In this document: piece by piece, positions 34,851 through 43,675 of the stretch
How the letters are laid out: every line of letters starts with the position of its first letter
Position numbering within the stretch: the stretch's first letter is position 1
Assembly (NCBI RefSeq): GCF_001941485.1
Contig: NZ_CP009247.1
Coordinates: forward strand, 1,302,001 to 1,366,000
Origin: Corynebacterium frankenforstense DSM 45800
Lineage (GTDB): Bacteria; Actinomycetota; Actinomycetes; Mycobacteriales; Mycobacteriaceae
Direction: 5' to 3'
DNA: 64,000 nucleotides
Made by a program: the position numbers and the translations under genes
Notes under the pieces: generated by a model
Seen by the model: only the letters and a program-made list of their open reading frames with translations
Told to the model about the DNA's origin: nothing
Databases searched by the model: none

Positions 34851-36428
34851 TCAGTGACCGGGACGGTGAGGGGCCGCCTTGGGGCGGCCGGCGATCTCGA
34901 GCACGTCGTCGACGTGGACGAGGGCGCTGCGGCGGTGCGCGACGACGATGACGGTGACGTCCTCGAGGCGGGCGAGCATGTCCGTCAGTTCCTTCTGGCC
35001 GAGCGCGTCCTGGTGGCTCGTGGCCTCGTCGAGGATGAGGATCCGCGGCGAGCGGGCGAGCACCCGGGCGAGGCCGACGCGCTGCTGCTGTCCGCCGGAG
35101 AGTTCCTGGGCCTGAGCGTCGAGGGAAATCTCGCGGGCGTGCGCGGCGACGAGGGCACGGCGGGCGTCCTCCTCGCTGAGCTCGGGCTGTCCCATGCGCA
35201 GGTTGTCGAGCACGCTGCCACGCAGGATGGCCGGCGACTGCTCGACGAGCCCGACCGCGTTGCGCAGCTCCCTGGTCGCGACGTCGCGGACGTCGACCTC
35301 GCCGTCGGTGCCGGTGAGCACCACGCGCCCGGACTCCGGGTCCAGGAGACGCACCAGCGCCGAGACCAGCGTCGACTTGCCGCCGCCCGAGGGGCCGACG
35401 ACGCCGAGGCTGCCGCCGGCGGGGACCTCCAGCGAGAGATCGTCCACCACCGGGCCGTGGCCGTAACCGAGGGAGACCGACTCGAGGCGCAGGCCCAGAG
35501 GACCGTCGGGAAGTGGACGGGGATCCGCGGGCTCGGGGATCTCGACGGGCCGGTCGATCTCGGCGAAGTACCGGCGCGCGGAACTGAGGGCGATCGGCAG
35601 CATGCGGGCGAAGCCCTCGACACCGTCGAAGACGGGCCCGAGCGCCAGCACGACAGCGACAGCGGTCAGGCTGCCGGTCGCCCACCACATAAGGCCGGCG
35701 CCCAGCCAGGGCCAGATGGTGGCCAGCCCGCGACGCAGGCCGTTGACCAAGCCGGTCGCGGTGACGTCGCGGGACAGGCGGTCCTCGACCGAGGCGAGGC
35801 CGCGCAGGCGGGCCGGCCCCGCGCCCAGGGAGGCGATCTCCTCGCGACCGCGGGCGTCCTCGCTCATGCGCTGGGCGATCTCGGCTCGCAGAGCCGACTC
35901 CGAGCCGCTGCGCCGGATGAACGGCAGCGCCCAGCCGAGCGCGAGGCAGGCGACGAGCACCACGAGGGCACCCGTGCCCGCGGCGGGATCGACCGCGCCC
36001 CAGACGAGTGCCGCGACGGTGGCGACCGCCGCGCAGGCCGTGGGGGCGAGAGTGTGCGCGAAGAACACCTCGACGAGGTTGATGTCGCGCGTGGCCACGG
36101 CCATCACCCGACCGCCGGCGGCCCCGCCGGGGGCGGCACCGCGGGCCACGAGGGCGTCGTAGAGGCTGACCCGCATGCCCGCGAGCAGGCGGAATGCCGC
36201 GGAGTGGCCACAGACCTGCTCGGCCCAGCGGCAGCCGGCACCCAGCAGGGCGAAGAGCACCATCCCGAGGATAAAGCCGCCGAGACCGAAGTCCGGGCGT
36301 GTCGAGTAGACCCACGCGGGGAAGATGATGAGGCCCGCCGTGCCCGCCTGCGAGAGCACCCGGAAGAAGGCGGAGGCGGTCAACTGCGCGCGGGCGCGGC
36401 CGGCCAGACGGAGAAGTCGGGGGATCAT
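34851..36428 (-). CDS. ABC exporter half, permease-ATPase fusion (second subunit)
   Basis: The 525-residue protein has six membrane helices (about 1-280) followed by an ATPase domain: Walker A GPSGGGKST, Q-loop VGLVEQSP, signature LSGGQQQR and Walker B ILILDEATSHQD with the catalytic Glu; the H-loop is VVAHRRS. It overlaps the upstream half-transporter by four bases, so the two form a heterodimer. The style is like CydC/CydD exporters of thiols, but no cydAB lie nearby and other small-molecule exporters look the same. It converges on the HNH gene. The D-loop SHQD replaces the usual SALD. Confidence 0.85.
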   Translation of the reverse strand: MIPRLLRLAGRARAQLTASAFFRVLSQAGTAGLIIFPAWVYSTRPDFGLGGFILGMVLFALLGAGCRWAEQVCGHSAAFRLLAGMRVSLYDALVARGAAPGGAAGGRVMAVATRDINLVEVFFAHTLAPTACAAVATVAALVWGAVDPAAGTGALVVLVACLALGWALPFIRRSGSESALRAEIAQRMSEDARGREEIASLGAGPARLRGLASVEDRLSRDVTATGLVNGLRRGLATIWPWLGAGLMWWATGSLTAVAVVLALGPVFDGVEGFARMLPIALSSARRYFAEIDRPVEIPEPADPRPLPDGPLGLRLESVSLGYGHGPVVDDLSLEVPAGGSLGVVGPSGGGKSTLVSALVRLLDPESGRVVLTGTDGEVDVRDVATRELRNAVGLVEQSPAILRGSVLDNLRMGQPELSEEDARRALVAAHAREISLDAQAQELSGGQQQRVGLARVLARSPRILILDEATSHQDALGQKELTDMLARLEDVTVIVVAHRRSALVHVDDVLEIAGRPKAAPHRPGH

Positions 36429-38011
36429 CGGAGGGCCTCCTCGCTGGTACGGGCCGCGTCCAGGAACGCGGCGGGGTCGGTCAGCTCGCCGTCGACGACG
36501 GCGACCACGGCGTCGACGTCCTCGGTCTCGGCGACACGGTGGGTGACCTCGATGATCGTGGCGCCCGTGGACCTCGCGGTCGCGCGCACCGCGGCGGCGG
36601 TGTCCCGGTCGAGATTCGCGGTCGGCTCGTCGAGAAGCAGGATGCCGGCGCCCTGGAGCAGGCCGCGGGCGATGGCCACGCGGGCGGTCTCGCCACCCGA
36701 GAGCCCGCGTCGTTCGGAGATCGGCCGGTCGAGGTCGAAGTTCAGCCCGACGGCGTCGGCCACCTCACGAAGGTGGCTCGGGGGATACCCGTGACCGGCG
36801 AGATCGAGGTTCTCCGCGAGCGTCCCGGTGAAGAGCACCGGCCGCTGCGGCACGTAGCAGCACACGGCGGCGAGCTCGTCCCGGGAGACCGCCCGCCCGT
36901 CGACGAGGACCTCCCCCTCGGCGGGCAGCAGGCCGCCGAGCGCGAGCAGCAGCGTCGACTTGCCGGCGCCGCTCGGACCCACCACGGCGAGGTGCGACCC
37001 GGCGGGAACCTGCAGGTCAGAGACCCCGAGTACAGGGCGTTCACCGCGCTCGACCCGCAGGTCACGCACGGTGACGGAGGGCGCGGCGGTGAGCTGCGGG
37101 ACGTCGGCAATCTCGGGCCGGGAGGCGGTGCCGAGCAGCGCCCGGATCTTCCTCAGCGCGGCCTTGCCGGACGCGCCGGTGTAGAAGGTGCGGCCCATGT
37201 CGTTGACGGGGGCGATGACCAGGCGCGCGAGCAGCACGCAGGCGAGCGCCTGGGCGGGGGAGAAGGCGCCCGTGTGCAGCAGGAAGAGTCCCGCGGCCGC
37301 GGCGACGGTCATCGTGGCCAGGCCGAATGCACCGTCGGTGACGAGGATCATGACCTGGTTGCGGTAGAGCAGGCCGATGACCTTGCTGCGCATGCGCTCG
37401 GCGAGACCGGCGATCTGGGCGCGGCGCTGCGGGGTAGCGTTCAGGATCAGCGCGCTGCGCAGACTGCGGACACCCGCGAGGAACGCGCCGGCGAGCATCC
37501 CCGAGGCCCGCCCGTAACCGGCGCCGGCGCCCTTGAGACCGCGCACGGCCCACGCGACCAGAACCGGCACCATCAATGTAGTGAGGAGCAACAAACCGGC
37601 GACGGGCCACGAGAGACCGAGGCCGATGAGGAGGAGGACGCACAGGGGCGCGAGGCCGGCGGCGACGAGCGGGCCGAGGTACGTGACCGTGTAGACGGAG
37701 GCCTTCTCGGCGGACTCGGTGGCCGCCTGGATGAGGTCTGCGTCGTCGTCGCGGTCGACCTCGAGGTTGGCGGCGGCGAGCTCGGTGCGCCAGCGTCGTT
37801 CCTGCGCGGCGCGCAGCCGGTCCGGGAGGATCTGCTCGAGGACGGCCAGTGCGACGGCCAGCGCCAGGACGCCGACGGCGACGGTCACGCGGGTCGCGTC
37901 GGCGCCGTGGTCGATGATCGACGCGCCGGCGAGGACCACGCCGCCGAGCGCGGTGACGCGGGCGGTGATGACTCCGACGAGGAGCCATCCGAAAGTTAGA
38001 ATGTCGTGCAC
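36425..38011 (-). CDS. ABC exporter half, permease-ATPase fusion (first subunit)
   Basis: A 528-residue half-transporter with six membrane helices (about 1-275) and an ATPase domain: Walker A GPSGAGKST, Q-loop CYVPQRPVLF, signature LSGGETAR, Walker B ILLLDEPTANLD, H-loop IEVTHRVAE. The linker is CydD-like. The start is placed at GTG 38011 because TACACT (complement of 38019-38024) ends seven bases before it; the longer frame to 38056 lacks that logic. The substrate is unknown; candidates are a thiol, heme-related or drug-like compound. Confidence 0.85.
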   Translation of the reverse strand: MHDILTFGWLLVGVITARVTALGGVVLAGASIIDHGADATRVTVAVGVLALAVALAVLEQILPDRLRAAQERRWRTELAAANLEVDRDDDADLIQAATESAEKASVYTVTYLGPLVAAGLAPLCVLLLIGLGLSWPVAGLLLLTTLMVPVLVAWAVRGLKGAGAGYGRASGMLAGAFLAGVRSLRSALILNATPQRRAQIAGLAERMRSKVIGLLYRNQVMILVTDGAFGLATMTVAAAAGLFLLHTGAFSPAQALACVLLARLVIAPVNDMGRTFYTGASGKAALRKIRALLGTASRPEIADVPQLTAAPSVTVRDLRVERGERPVLGVSDLQVPAGSHLAVVGPSGAGKSTLLLALGGLLPAEGEVLVDGRAVSRDELAAVCCYVPQRPVLFTGTLAENLDLAGHGYPPSHLREVADAVGLNFDLDRPISERRGLSGGETARVAIARGLLQGAGILLLDEPTANLDRDTAAAVRATARSTGATIIEVTHRVAETEDVDAVVAVVDGELTDPAAFLDAARTSEEALR

Positions 38012-38108
38012 GGGCGTCAGTGTAGCCTCGGTTCGCGGCGACGCCCGTGAGGGCACCCCGGCGCGGTGACGCTCGCGGCCGTCCGGGTGTGGATATTCCG
38101 TTTATTAT

Positions 38109-38121
38109 CGTCACAGTGACG
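38109..38121. promoter_or_regulatory. 13-bp palindrome upstream of the ABC exporter operon
   Basis: CGTCAC-A-GTGACG is a perfect palindrome in an AT-rich stretch 98 bases upstream of the leftward ABC start. It also lies directly upstream of a rightward TAGGGT box. Its size and symmetry fit a dimeric repressor site; the regulator is unknown. Confidence 0.45.
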
Positions 38122-38560
38122 TATTTAGGGTGAGTGGCCGGTCGTGGGCGAGTGGGGTATCTGGGGCGGTTTCCGGGGCTTCCGGGGTTTCCGGGGGATT
38201 GACGACGTCCCGGTGGCCGGCGCGGGCAGTTCCGTGCGGGTCGGCGGGTTGAGGGGTGGCAGCGGGTTCGCCTGCGGGATGGGCAGACCGGAGGCTGAGG
38301 GGCGAAGAATCGACTCCAGCGCGGACCACTGATTCCTGGACGGAGAACTGAACCCGGAGTCAGAGTCCGGATGCCGCCGCGGAGTGTCGGCACATCCGGA
38401 ACGGGCCAGGCATGCGAGGCGAGAGTCTGACTGCGGAGCTGAAGCTACGTGACGGGCGGACACCCGAAGGGCCAAGAGCGGCTGCATGACCGCCAGAGGC
38501 GCCAGAGGCCAGCCACAACGCGTAACCGCACGCGAAAGACCAACTCTCCGTAATTGTCCG

Positions 38561-38574
38561 ATAATGTACATTAT
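38561..38574. promoter_or_regulatory. Orphan 14-bp palindrome ATAATGTACATTAT
   Basis: A perfect 14-bp AT-rich palindrome lies two bases beyond the stop codon of the leftward MFS gene, not at a promoter of any gene I can identify. It resembles an operator of a TetR- or MarR-type repressor. No such regulator is encoded next to it. Confidence 0.5.
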
Positions 38575-38575
38575 G

Positions 38576-39784
38576 TCATTTCGGCGTGGCTGCCGCTCTC
38601 CCGCCGAGCACCATGACCGTCACGACGATCTGCGGTATGACGAGGACGACGAGGAACGCCGGGACCGTCGTGAGGCTGAGCGCCCGGACCAGCGCCGAGA
38701 ACGCGGCCCCGCCGGCCATCTGGATGAAGAAGAACAGCCCCGCGGCCACGCCCGGGTAATCGAGCTCGAGGCCCAGGAGCCCCGCCTGGGTGAACGGGAT
38801 CGTCGCCCCGACGCCGATGAACGTCACCGCCATCGCCGCGACGACGAACACGGGACGCTCCGTCGCCCCGAACATCCCGAACATCCCGAACGCCCCGAGC
38901 ACCGCGAGCAAGAGCGCGCCGGCGACGCCCACGACGCCGAGTCCGAGCCCGCGGACGACGGCGCGGGACGCGTCCGAGGCACGCTTGACCAGCATGCTGC
39001 CGGAGAGATACCCGAGCGCCGGGACCGCCATGAGCGCGCCGTAGGCCACCGGCGGCTGCCCCAGCAGGTCCTGCAGGATCGTCGTCGACGAGCTGACGAA
39101 GCCGAAGTAGGTCATCCACACCAGCGAGATCGCGCTTGCGTACCAACGGAAACTCGCGGACGAGAGCGCCTGGCCGAGCGCCCCCGCGAACCGCCGCGGC
39201 GTGGGCAGCCGAGGGTTGTCCGCCACTGCCCCGCCGAGCAGCAGGATGAGCGGGACGAGCGCGACCGCGAAGACGGCGAGCACCAGGAAGAGGGCGCGCC
39301 AGTCGAGGACCCGAGTGGCCAGTCCCCCGACCAACGGCGACAGCGACGGCGTGAGCGAGATGACCATGGACATCGAGGTCAGCACGCTGATCCGGCGGTC
39401 CGCCGGATACCGGCGCTGCACGATGATCCGGCACAACACCGTCGTCGAGGTGCCACCCAGGGCCTGCAGGAAGCGGCTGAGGCCGAGGAAGGCGACCGTC
39501 GGCGCGAATGCGGCGAGCACGCAGCCCACGGCGAAGAGTCCGAGCCCCAGCGCCTGCAGGCGGGTCGCGTCGAACCGGTCCGCGAGTGTCCCGGAGACGA
39601 ACATGCTCACCGCGTAGCCGACCATGTAGACGGTCAGCGTGGCCTCGACGGCGGCGACCGAGGTGCCCAACTCCCCCGCGATCGCCGTGTTCGACGGGTT
39701 GGCCAGCGTCAGCCCGAGCTGCGGGACCATGACGACCAGGAGCAGGATCCAGGCCGCCCTGGGCGGTGTGCGGTTCGGGGCCAC
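38576..39784 (-). CDS. MFS multidrug-type exporter (DHA1, Bcr/CflA-like)
   Basis: The 402-residue protein has twelve predicted membrane helices and MFS signature segments: GTLADRFDATRL between helices 2 and 3 (motif A), RFLQALGGTSTTVLCRIIVQRR (motif B region) and SLTPSLSPLVGGLATRVLDWRALF, which is motif C-like and typical of drug:H+ antiporters of the Bcr/CflA type. The substrate is unknown. GTG 39784 has GGGAAGG upstream. It is divergent from bioA, with a 154-base gap that holds tandem repeats and the bioA promoter. Confidence 0.88.
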   Translation of the reverse strand: MAPNRTPPRAAWILLLVVMVPQLGLTLANPSNTAIAGELGTSVAAVEATLTVYMVGYAVSMFVSGTLADRFDATRLQALGLGLFAVGCVLAAFAPTVAFLGLSRFLQALGGTSTTVLCRIIVQRRYPADRRISVLTSMSMVISLTPSLSPLVGGLATRVLDWRALFLVLAVFAVALVPLILLLGGAVADNPRLPTPRRFAGALGQALSSASFRWYASAISLVWMTYFGFVSSSTTILQDLLGQPPVAYGALMAVPALGYLSGSMLVKRASDASRAVVRGLGLGVVGVAGALLLAVLGAFGMFGMFGATERPVFVVAAMAVTFIGVGATIPFTQAGLLGLELDYPGVAAGLFFFIQMAGGAAFSALVRALSLTTVPAFLVVLVIPQIVVTVMVLGGRAAATPK

Positions 39785-39870
39785 GGCGTGACCTTCCCTT
39801 TTCCGGGTTTTGGGATGGGCGTCACATTAGCACCGGGGCGCCGGCTTCAGGACCGCGACCCGCGGTTCGA

Positions 39871-39920
39871 CCCCGTGCTCCCCTCCTCACCTGAACCCCG
39901 TGCTCCCCTCCTCTCCTGAA
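39871..39920. repeat. 25-bp tandem direct repeat upstream of bioA
   Basis: Two adjoining copies (39871-39895 and 39896-39920) differ at one base. Each ends in CCTGAA, so each supplies the first half (TGAAC) of a possible BioQ site; only the second is followed by a good second half. Confidence 0.75.
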
Positions 39921-39931
39921 CACTGTACAGT
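39917..39931 (+). promoter_or_regulatory. bioA promoter and BioQ-like operator
   Basis: TGAAC-ACT-GTACA (39917-39929) is close to the BioQ operator TGAAC-N3-GTTAC reported for C. glutamicum and overlaps the -10 box TACAGT (39926-39931), which ends seven bases before the bioA ATG. A repressor bound here would block initiation. The inner ACTGTACAGT is also a perfect 10-bp palindrome. Confidence 0.55.
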
Positions 39932-39938
39932 TTGGTCC

Positions 39939-41258
39939 ATGAGCACAGAAGCATGGGACGCGGCACGCATCGAGGCCGTCGACCGCCGGCACGTCTGGCA
40001 CCCCTACGCGCCGAGGGCGCGGGCGGAGTCGAACGTGCCGGTGCGCTCGGCGCGCGGAACGAGGCTGACACTCGCCGACGGCCGGGAGGTCATCGACGGC
40101 ATGAGCTTGTGGTGGTCCGCCTGCCACGGGCACTGCCACGAGCACCTGCGCGAGGCCGCGCACCGCCAGATCGACACGATGAGCCACGTCATGTTCGGCG
40201 GGCTGACCCACCAGCCGGCCGCGGAGCTGGCCGAGCGCCTCGTCCACTTCGCCGGCGGCGGGCTCGACGCCGTCTTCTACTCCGACTCCGGCTCGGTCTC
40301 CGTCGAGGTCGCCCTCAAGATGGCGCTGCAGTGCCAGCGCGGGCGTGGACTCCCCCGGCGCGACCGGTTCCTCACCTGGCGCGGCGGCTACCACGGCGAC
40401 ACCCAGGGCCCGATGAGCGTGACCGACCCCGACGGCGGCATGCACTCGCTGTGGGCCGGCACCCTGACCCCGCAGGTCTTCGTGCCCGCTCCCCCGCCCC
40501 GCGGCAGTGACGGGGACACGCGCGCGGCCTACCTCGCCGGCGTCGAGCGCGAGATCCGCGAGCGCAACGCCACCGAGCACGGCATCGCCGGCATCATCGT
40601 CGAGCCCGTCGTCCAGGGCGCGGGCGGCATGCGCTTCCACGACCACGAGCTCGTCCGCGGCCTCGGGGAGGTCTGCCGGCGCACCGGGACGCTGCTCATC
40701 CTCGACGAGATCGCCACCGGGTTCGGGCGCACCGGCGAGACGCTCGTGTGCACCGCCGCCGGGGTCCACCCGGACATCCTCTGCCTGGGCAAGGCGCTGA
40801 CCGGCGGGTTCATGAGTTTCGCGGCGACGATGACCACCGCGGAGGTGGCCGCCGCCGTCGACACCCCGGCCGGCGGCGGCGCGCTGATGCACGGGCCGAC
40901 CTTCATGGGCAACCCGCTGGCCTGCGCGGTCTCACTGGCCGCGCTCGACCTCACCGAGTCCGGCTACTGGCGCGAGCGGGTCCCGCGCATCGCCGCGCTG
41001 CTCACCGAGGGCCTCGCGCCGCTCGCCGACGACCCGAATATCGCGGACGTGCGCGTCCTCGGGGCCATCGGCGTCGTCGAGGGCGTCACCGAGTGGCCGG
41101 CGCAGGCGACGCGGACCCTGCTCGAGCACGGCGTGTGGCTGCGCCCCTTCGGGCGGCTGCTCTACACGATGCCGCCCTTCGTCAGCACGGACGAGGACGT
41201 CGAGACAATCACCGCGGCGATGCGCGCGGTCGTCGGAAATCAGGAGGTCAAGGCATGA
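39939..41258 (+). CDS. bioA: Adenosylmethionine--8-amino-7-oxononanoate aminotransferase BioA
   Basis: BioA transfers an amino group from SAM to KAPA to give DAPA in biotin synthesis. The 439-residue PLP enzyme shows HVWHPYAPR at the start, SLWWSACHGH (SAM pocket), the IILDEIATGFGRTG-type aspartate motif LLILDEIATGFGRTG, and the PLP lysine Lys285 in LGKALTGGF; GPTFMGNPLACAV is also typical. The start ATG lies seven bases after TACAGT, so the mRNA is probably leaderless. bioD overlaps its end. Corynebacteria make only these late steps from KAPA on. Confidence 0.96.
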   Translation: MSTEAWDAARIEAVDRRHVWHPYAPRARAESNVPVRSARGTRLTLADGREVIDGMSLWWSACHGHCHEHLREAAHRQIDTMSHVMFGGLTHQPAAELAERLVHFAGGGLDAVFYSDSGSVSVEVALKMALQCQRGRGLPRRDRFLTWRGGYHGDTQGPMSVTDPDGGMHSLWAGTLTPQVFVPAPPPRGSDGDTRAAYLAGVEREIRERNATEHGIAGIIVEPVVQGAGGMRFHDHELVRGLGEVCRRTGTLLILDEIATGFGRTGETLVCTAAGVHPDILCLGKALTGGFMSFAATMTTAEVAAAVDTPAGGGALMHGPTFMGNPLACAVSLAALDLTESGYWRERVPRIAALLTEGLAPLADDPNIADVRVLGAIGVVEGVTEWPAQATRTLLEHGVWLRPFGRLLYTMPPFVSTDEDVETITAAMRAVVGNQEVKA

Positions 41259-41908
41259 TCATCGCGGTGACGGGAACGGGGACGGACGTGGGCAAGACGG
41301 TGACCACGGCGGCGCTGGCGGCGTTCTGGGCGCAGCGGTGCCCGGTGACCGTGGTCAAGCCGGTGCAGACCGGCGACGATGACGACCTCGCCGAGGTCGC
41401 CCGCATGAGCGGGGTGAGCGACACGGTCCGCTTCGCCCGCGCGCCCGAGCCGTTGGCGCCGGTGACGGCGGCGCGGCGTGCGGGCGTGGAACTGCCCCCG
41501 CTTGACGACGTCGCGCGACGCACCCGGGCGCTGGACGCGCCCGACTCCGTGGTGCTCGTCGAGGGCGCGGGCGGGCTGCTGGTCGAGCTCGGCGAGGGCT
41601 GGACGCTGGCGGACCTGGCCGGGCGGCTCGGCGCGCCGGTGGTGGTGGCCACCCGCACGGTGCTGGGCAGTCTCAACCACCTGGGGCTGACCCTCGAGGC
41701 GCTGGCCACCCGGGGCCTCGACTGCCTGGGTGTGGTCGGCTCCCGGGTCTCCCCCGACCCCGACCTGGCCGAACGCTGCACGGTCGCGGAGCTGCGTGAG
41801 CGGGAGGACTGGCTCGGCGAGCTGACCGACGGCGCCGCGCAGCGGCCGGCGGCACAGTTGGCGGCGGCGCTGGACGCCGAGCGGTTGCTTTCCCGCGCCG
41901 CCCGCTAA
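41255..41908 (+). CDS. bioD: Dethiobiotin synthetase BioD
   Basis: BioD closes the ureido ring of dethiobiotin from DAPA, CO2 and ATP. The 217-residue protein has the P-loop GTGTDVGKT (residues 7-15), the VVKPVQTG segment that binds DAPA and metal, and VEGAGGLLVEL in the middle. The start overlaps the bioA stop (ATGA) and has AGGAGG at 41242-41247. The gene is 9 bases upstream of a phosphoribosyltransferase gene, which has its own -10 box. Confidence 0.96.
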   Translation: MIIAVTGTGTDVGKTVTTAALAAFWAQRCPVTVVKPVQTGDDDDLAEVARMSGVSDTVRFARAPEPLAPVTAARRAGVELPPLDDVARRTRALDAPDSVVLVEGAGGLLVELGEGWTLADLAGRLGAPVVVATRTVLGSLNHLGLTLEALATRGLDCLGVVGSRVSPDPDLAERCTVAELREREDWLGELTDGAAQRPAAQLAAALDAERLLSRAAR

Positions 41909-41917
41909 ACTGACTGC

Positions 41918-42403
41918 ATGGCTGAAGAGCGCGAGAATCTGACCTACGAACGATTCGGGACCGCGGTGCGCGAACTCGCCCGCCAGGTGCTCGACGAGTA
42001 CCAACCCGACGTCATCCTCTCCATCGCCCGCGGTGGCCTGCTCATCGGCGGCGCCCTCGGCTACGCGATGGACATCAAGAACGTCTCGGTGATCAACGTC
42101 GAGTTCTACACCGGTGTCAACGAGCGCCTCGAGCAGCCCGTGATGCTCCCCCCGACGCCGAAGGCCGTGGACCTGACGGGCATGAAGGTGCTCATCGCCG
42201 ACGACGTCGCCGACACCGGCGAGACGCTGCGCCTGGTCCAGGAGTTCTGCGCGGCCACCGTCGTCGAGTCGCGCACCGCGGTCATCTACAAGAAGCCCCA
42301 CTCGGTCATCGAGCCGGACTTCGTGTGGAAGGAGACCGACCAGTGGATCAACTTCCCCTGGTCGGTCCTGCCGCCGGTCACCTCGGACGTCGAGAAGCCG
42401 TAG
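41918..42403 (+). CDS. Purine-type phosphoribosyltransferase
   Basis: A 161-residue type I phosphoribosyltransferase. The PRPP-binding loop is VLIADDVADTGETL and the SIARGGLLIGGAL segment precedes it. The order and length resemble xanthine/guanine phosphoribosyltransferases (Gpt-like), though the base specificity cannot be read. The C-terminal WKETDQWINFPW stretch is family-like. TAAACT (41906-41911) ends six bases before ATG 41918, so it can be transcribed independently of bioAD. A short hairpin (42413-42418 with 42426-42431) follows. Confidence 0.9.
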   Translation: MAEERENLTYERFGTAVRELARQVLDEYQPDVILSIARGGLLIGGALGYAMDIKNVSVINVEFYTGVNERLEQPVMLPPTPKAVDLTGMKVLIADDVADTGETLRLVQEFCAATVVESRTAVIYKKPHSVIEPDFVWKETDQWINFPWSVLPPVTSDVEKP

Positions 42404-42430
42404 CCTCCCGACGCCGGGTGAGAGGCCCGG

Positions 42431-43654
42431 CTAAGCGCCCGGCGTGATGCGGCCCTCGAGGTCCGCCGGGCCGATCTTTCCGGCCTGCGAGTCGGCGATG
42501 GTCTCGAGCGCCGTGCCCACGGAGTCCCAGGTGTTCCAGTTGAGCACGCCGCGCACCTCGTGGCCGTCGAGGTAGTAGATCACGGCGGCGGTGTGGTCGT
42601 CGTTCCAGAACTCCCGGGTCTCCAGCCCGGTGTCGAGCAGGCCGACGGCCTCGTAGCCGTCGTCGAAGAGGTCCGAGAAGAACATCGGGGTGTCCGTGTA
42701 CTCGGTGTGCGCGCCGGCCATGTTCGCCCCGGCCGTCTTCCCGGTGCCGCCGGCGTTGACCACGTGCTCGACGCGGCGGCGCCCGAAGAGCGCGTCCGGG
42801 AAGGCGGCGATGTCGCCGGCCGCCCAGACGTCGACGGCGCTGGTCGCCATGGTCGCGTCCACGCGCACGCCGCCCTCGGCGGTCGCCAGGCCGGCGTCCT
42901 CCGCCAGCTCGACGGCGGGGTCCGCACCCAGGGCGAGCACCACGACGTCGGCAATCACCTTGCGTCCGTCCTCGGCGACGACGGTCGGGCGCTCCGGGTC
43001 GGCGACGTCGACGCTCCCGGCGCGGAAGCCGGACTCGAGGGTGATCCCCTTGCCGCCGTAGACCTCGGAGACGTGGGTGGCGATAGAGTCGGGCAGCATG
43101 TGCGCGAGCAGCTTCTCGTCCGGGAAGCAGAGCGTGACCCGCGCGCCGACGTTGCTCAGCCCCGCGGCGAGCTCGGAGCCGATGTAGCCGCCGCCGACGA
43201 CGGCGACCTCGGTGCCCTCGGAGATCAGCGGGCGCAGGGCGACGAAGTCCTCGGTCTCGCGCAGCGTGAGCACGCGCGGGCTCTCGGGCTGGTCCGGCAG
43301 CCGGCGCGCCCGCGAGCCCGTGGCCAGCAGGAGACGGCCGTAGGAGATCTCGCGGCCCTCGACGGTGACGGTGTGGCGCTCCGGGTCCAGCGCGGTCGCG
43401 TGGGCGTCATTGACGACGGTCGCGCCCGTGCGCTCGGTGCCCAGGTAGACGTCGGTGAGTTCCTTGTCGGGGTCCATCCAGAGCGTCTTCGAGAGCGCGG
43501 GGCGGCCCACCGGCGGGTGCTGCGAGCCGTTGACGACGAGCACCTCGGTCTCGGGGGCGGCGTCGAGGATGGCGCGGACGGCGGCGTCGGCCGCCTCACC
43601 CCCGCCGACGATGACGTGCGGGTAGGAGTCCTTCAGCTGTGAGACATCGGTCAT
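42431..43654 (-). CDS. FAD-dependent NAD(P)H oxidoreductase (AIF/ferredoxin-reductase-like)
   Basis: The 407-residue flavoprotein has two dinucleotide folds: HVIVGGGEAADAAVRAI at the N-terminus (FAD; the second Gly-x-x-Ala site is altered from GGG-x-AG) and EVAVVGGGYIGSELAAGL around residue 150 (NAD(P)H). ATGSRAR and DVWAAGDIAAFPD bind FAD. The C-terminal domain (MFFSDLFDDGYEAVGLLDTG) resembles AIF-type and rubredoxin/ferredoxin reductases. The electron acceptor is unknown. TACACT (complement of 43662-43667) ends seven bases before the ATG. Confidence 0.87.
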   Translation of the reverse strand: MTDVSQLKDSYPHVIVGGGEAADAAVRAILDAAPETEVLVVNGSQHPPVGRPALSKTLWMDPDKELTDVYLGTERTGATVVNDAHATALDPERHTVTVEGREISYGRLLLATGSRARRLPDQPESPRVLTLRETEDFVALRPLISEGTEVAVVGGGYIGSELAAGLSNVGARVTLCFPDEKLLAHMLPDSIATHVSEVYGGKGITLESGFRAGSVDVADPERPTVVAEDGRKVIADVVVLALGADPAVELAEDAGLATAEGGVRVDATMATSAVDVWAAGDIAAFPDALFGRRRVEHVVNAGGTGKTAGANMAGAHTEYTDTPMFFSDLFDDGYEAVGLLDTGLETREFWNDDHTAAVIYYLDGHEVRGVLNWNTWDSVGTALETIADSQAGKIGPADLEGRITPGA

Positions 43655-43675
43655 GGGACCGAGTGTAGGTGCGAA

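Larger units (their letters stand above)
38012..38575. other. Gene-free, hairpin-rich region between ABC operon and MFS gene
   Basis: About 560 bases without a convincing gene. It holds the ABC promoter (38019-38024), a 13-bp palindrome CGTCACAGTGACG (38109-38121) near a TAGGGT box (38126-38131), a run of GG(T/C)TTCC units at 38165-38195, and a long hairpin: 38366-38373 pairs with 38393-38400 with further pairing inside. CCGGA 38354-38358 also pairs with 38366-38370, so alternative folds exist. A 62-codon frame (38144-38332) and a leftward 148-codon frame (38125-38571) are low-complexity and not convincing. It may hold a small RNA or a decayed gene. Confidence 0.5.

Noticed and set aside
38144..38332. 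Rightward 62-codon frame with FRGFRGFRG repeats
   Set aside because: The repeat comes from simple GGTTTCC units; start codon context is poor. It cannot be excluded as a small gene but there is no positive support.
38125..38571. Leftward 148-codon frame beginning inside ATAATGTACATTAT
   Set aside because: Low-complexity Pro/Ser/Arg content, no ribosome site and no motif; kept as part of the gene-free region.
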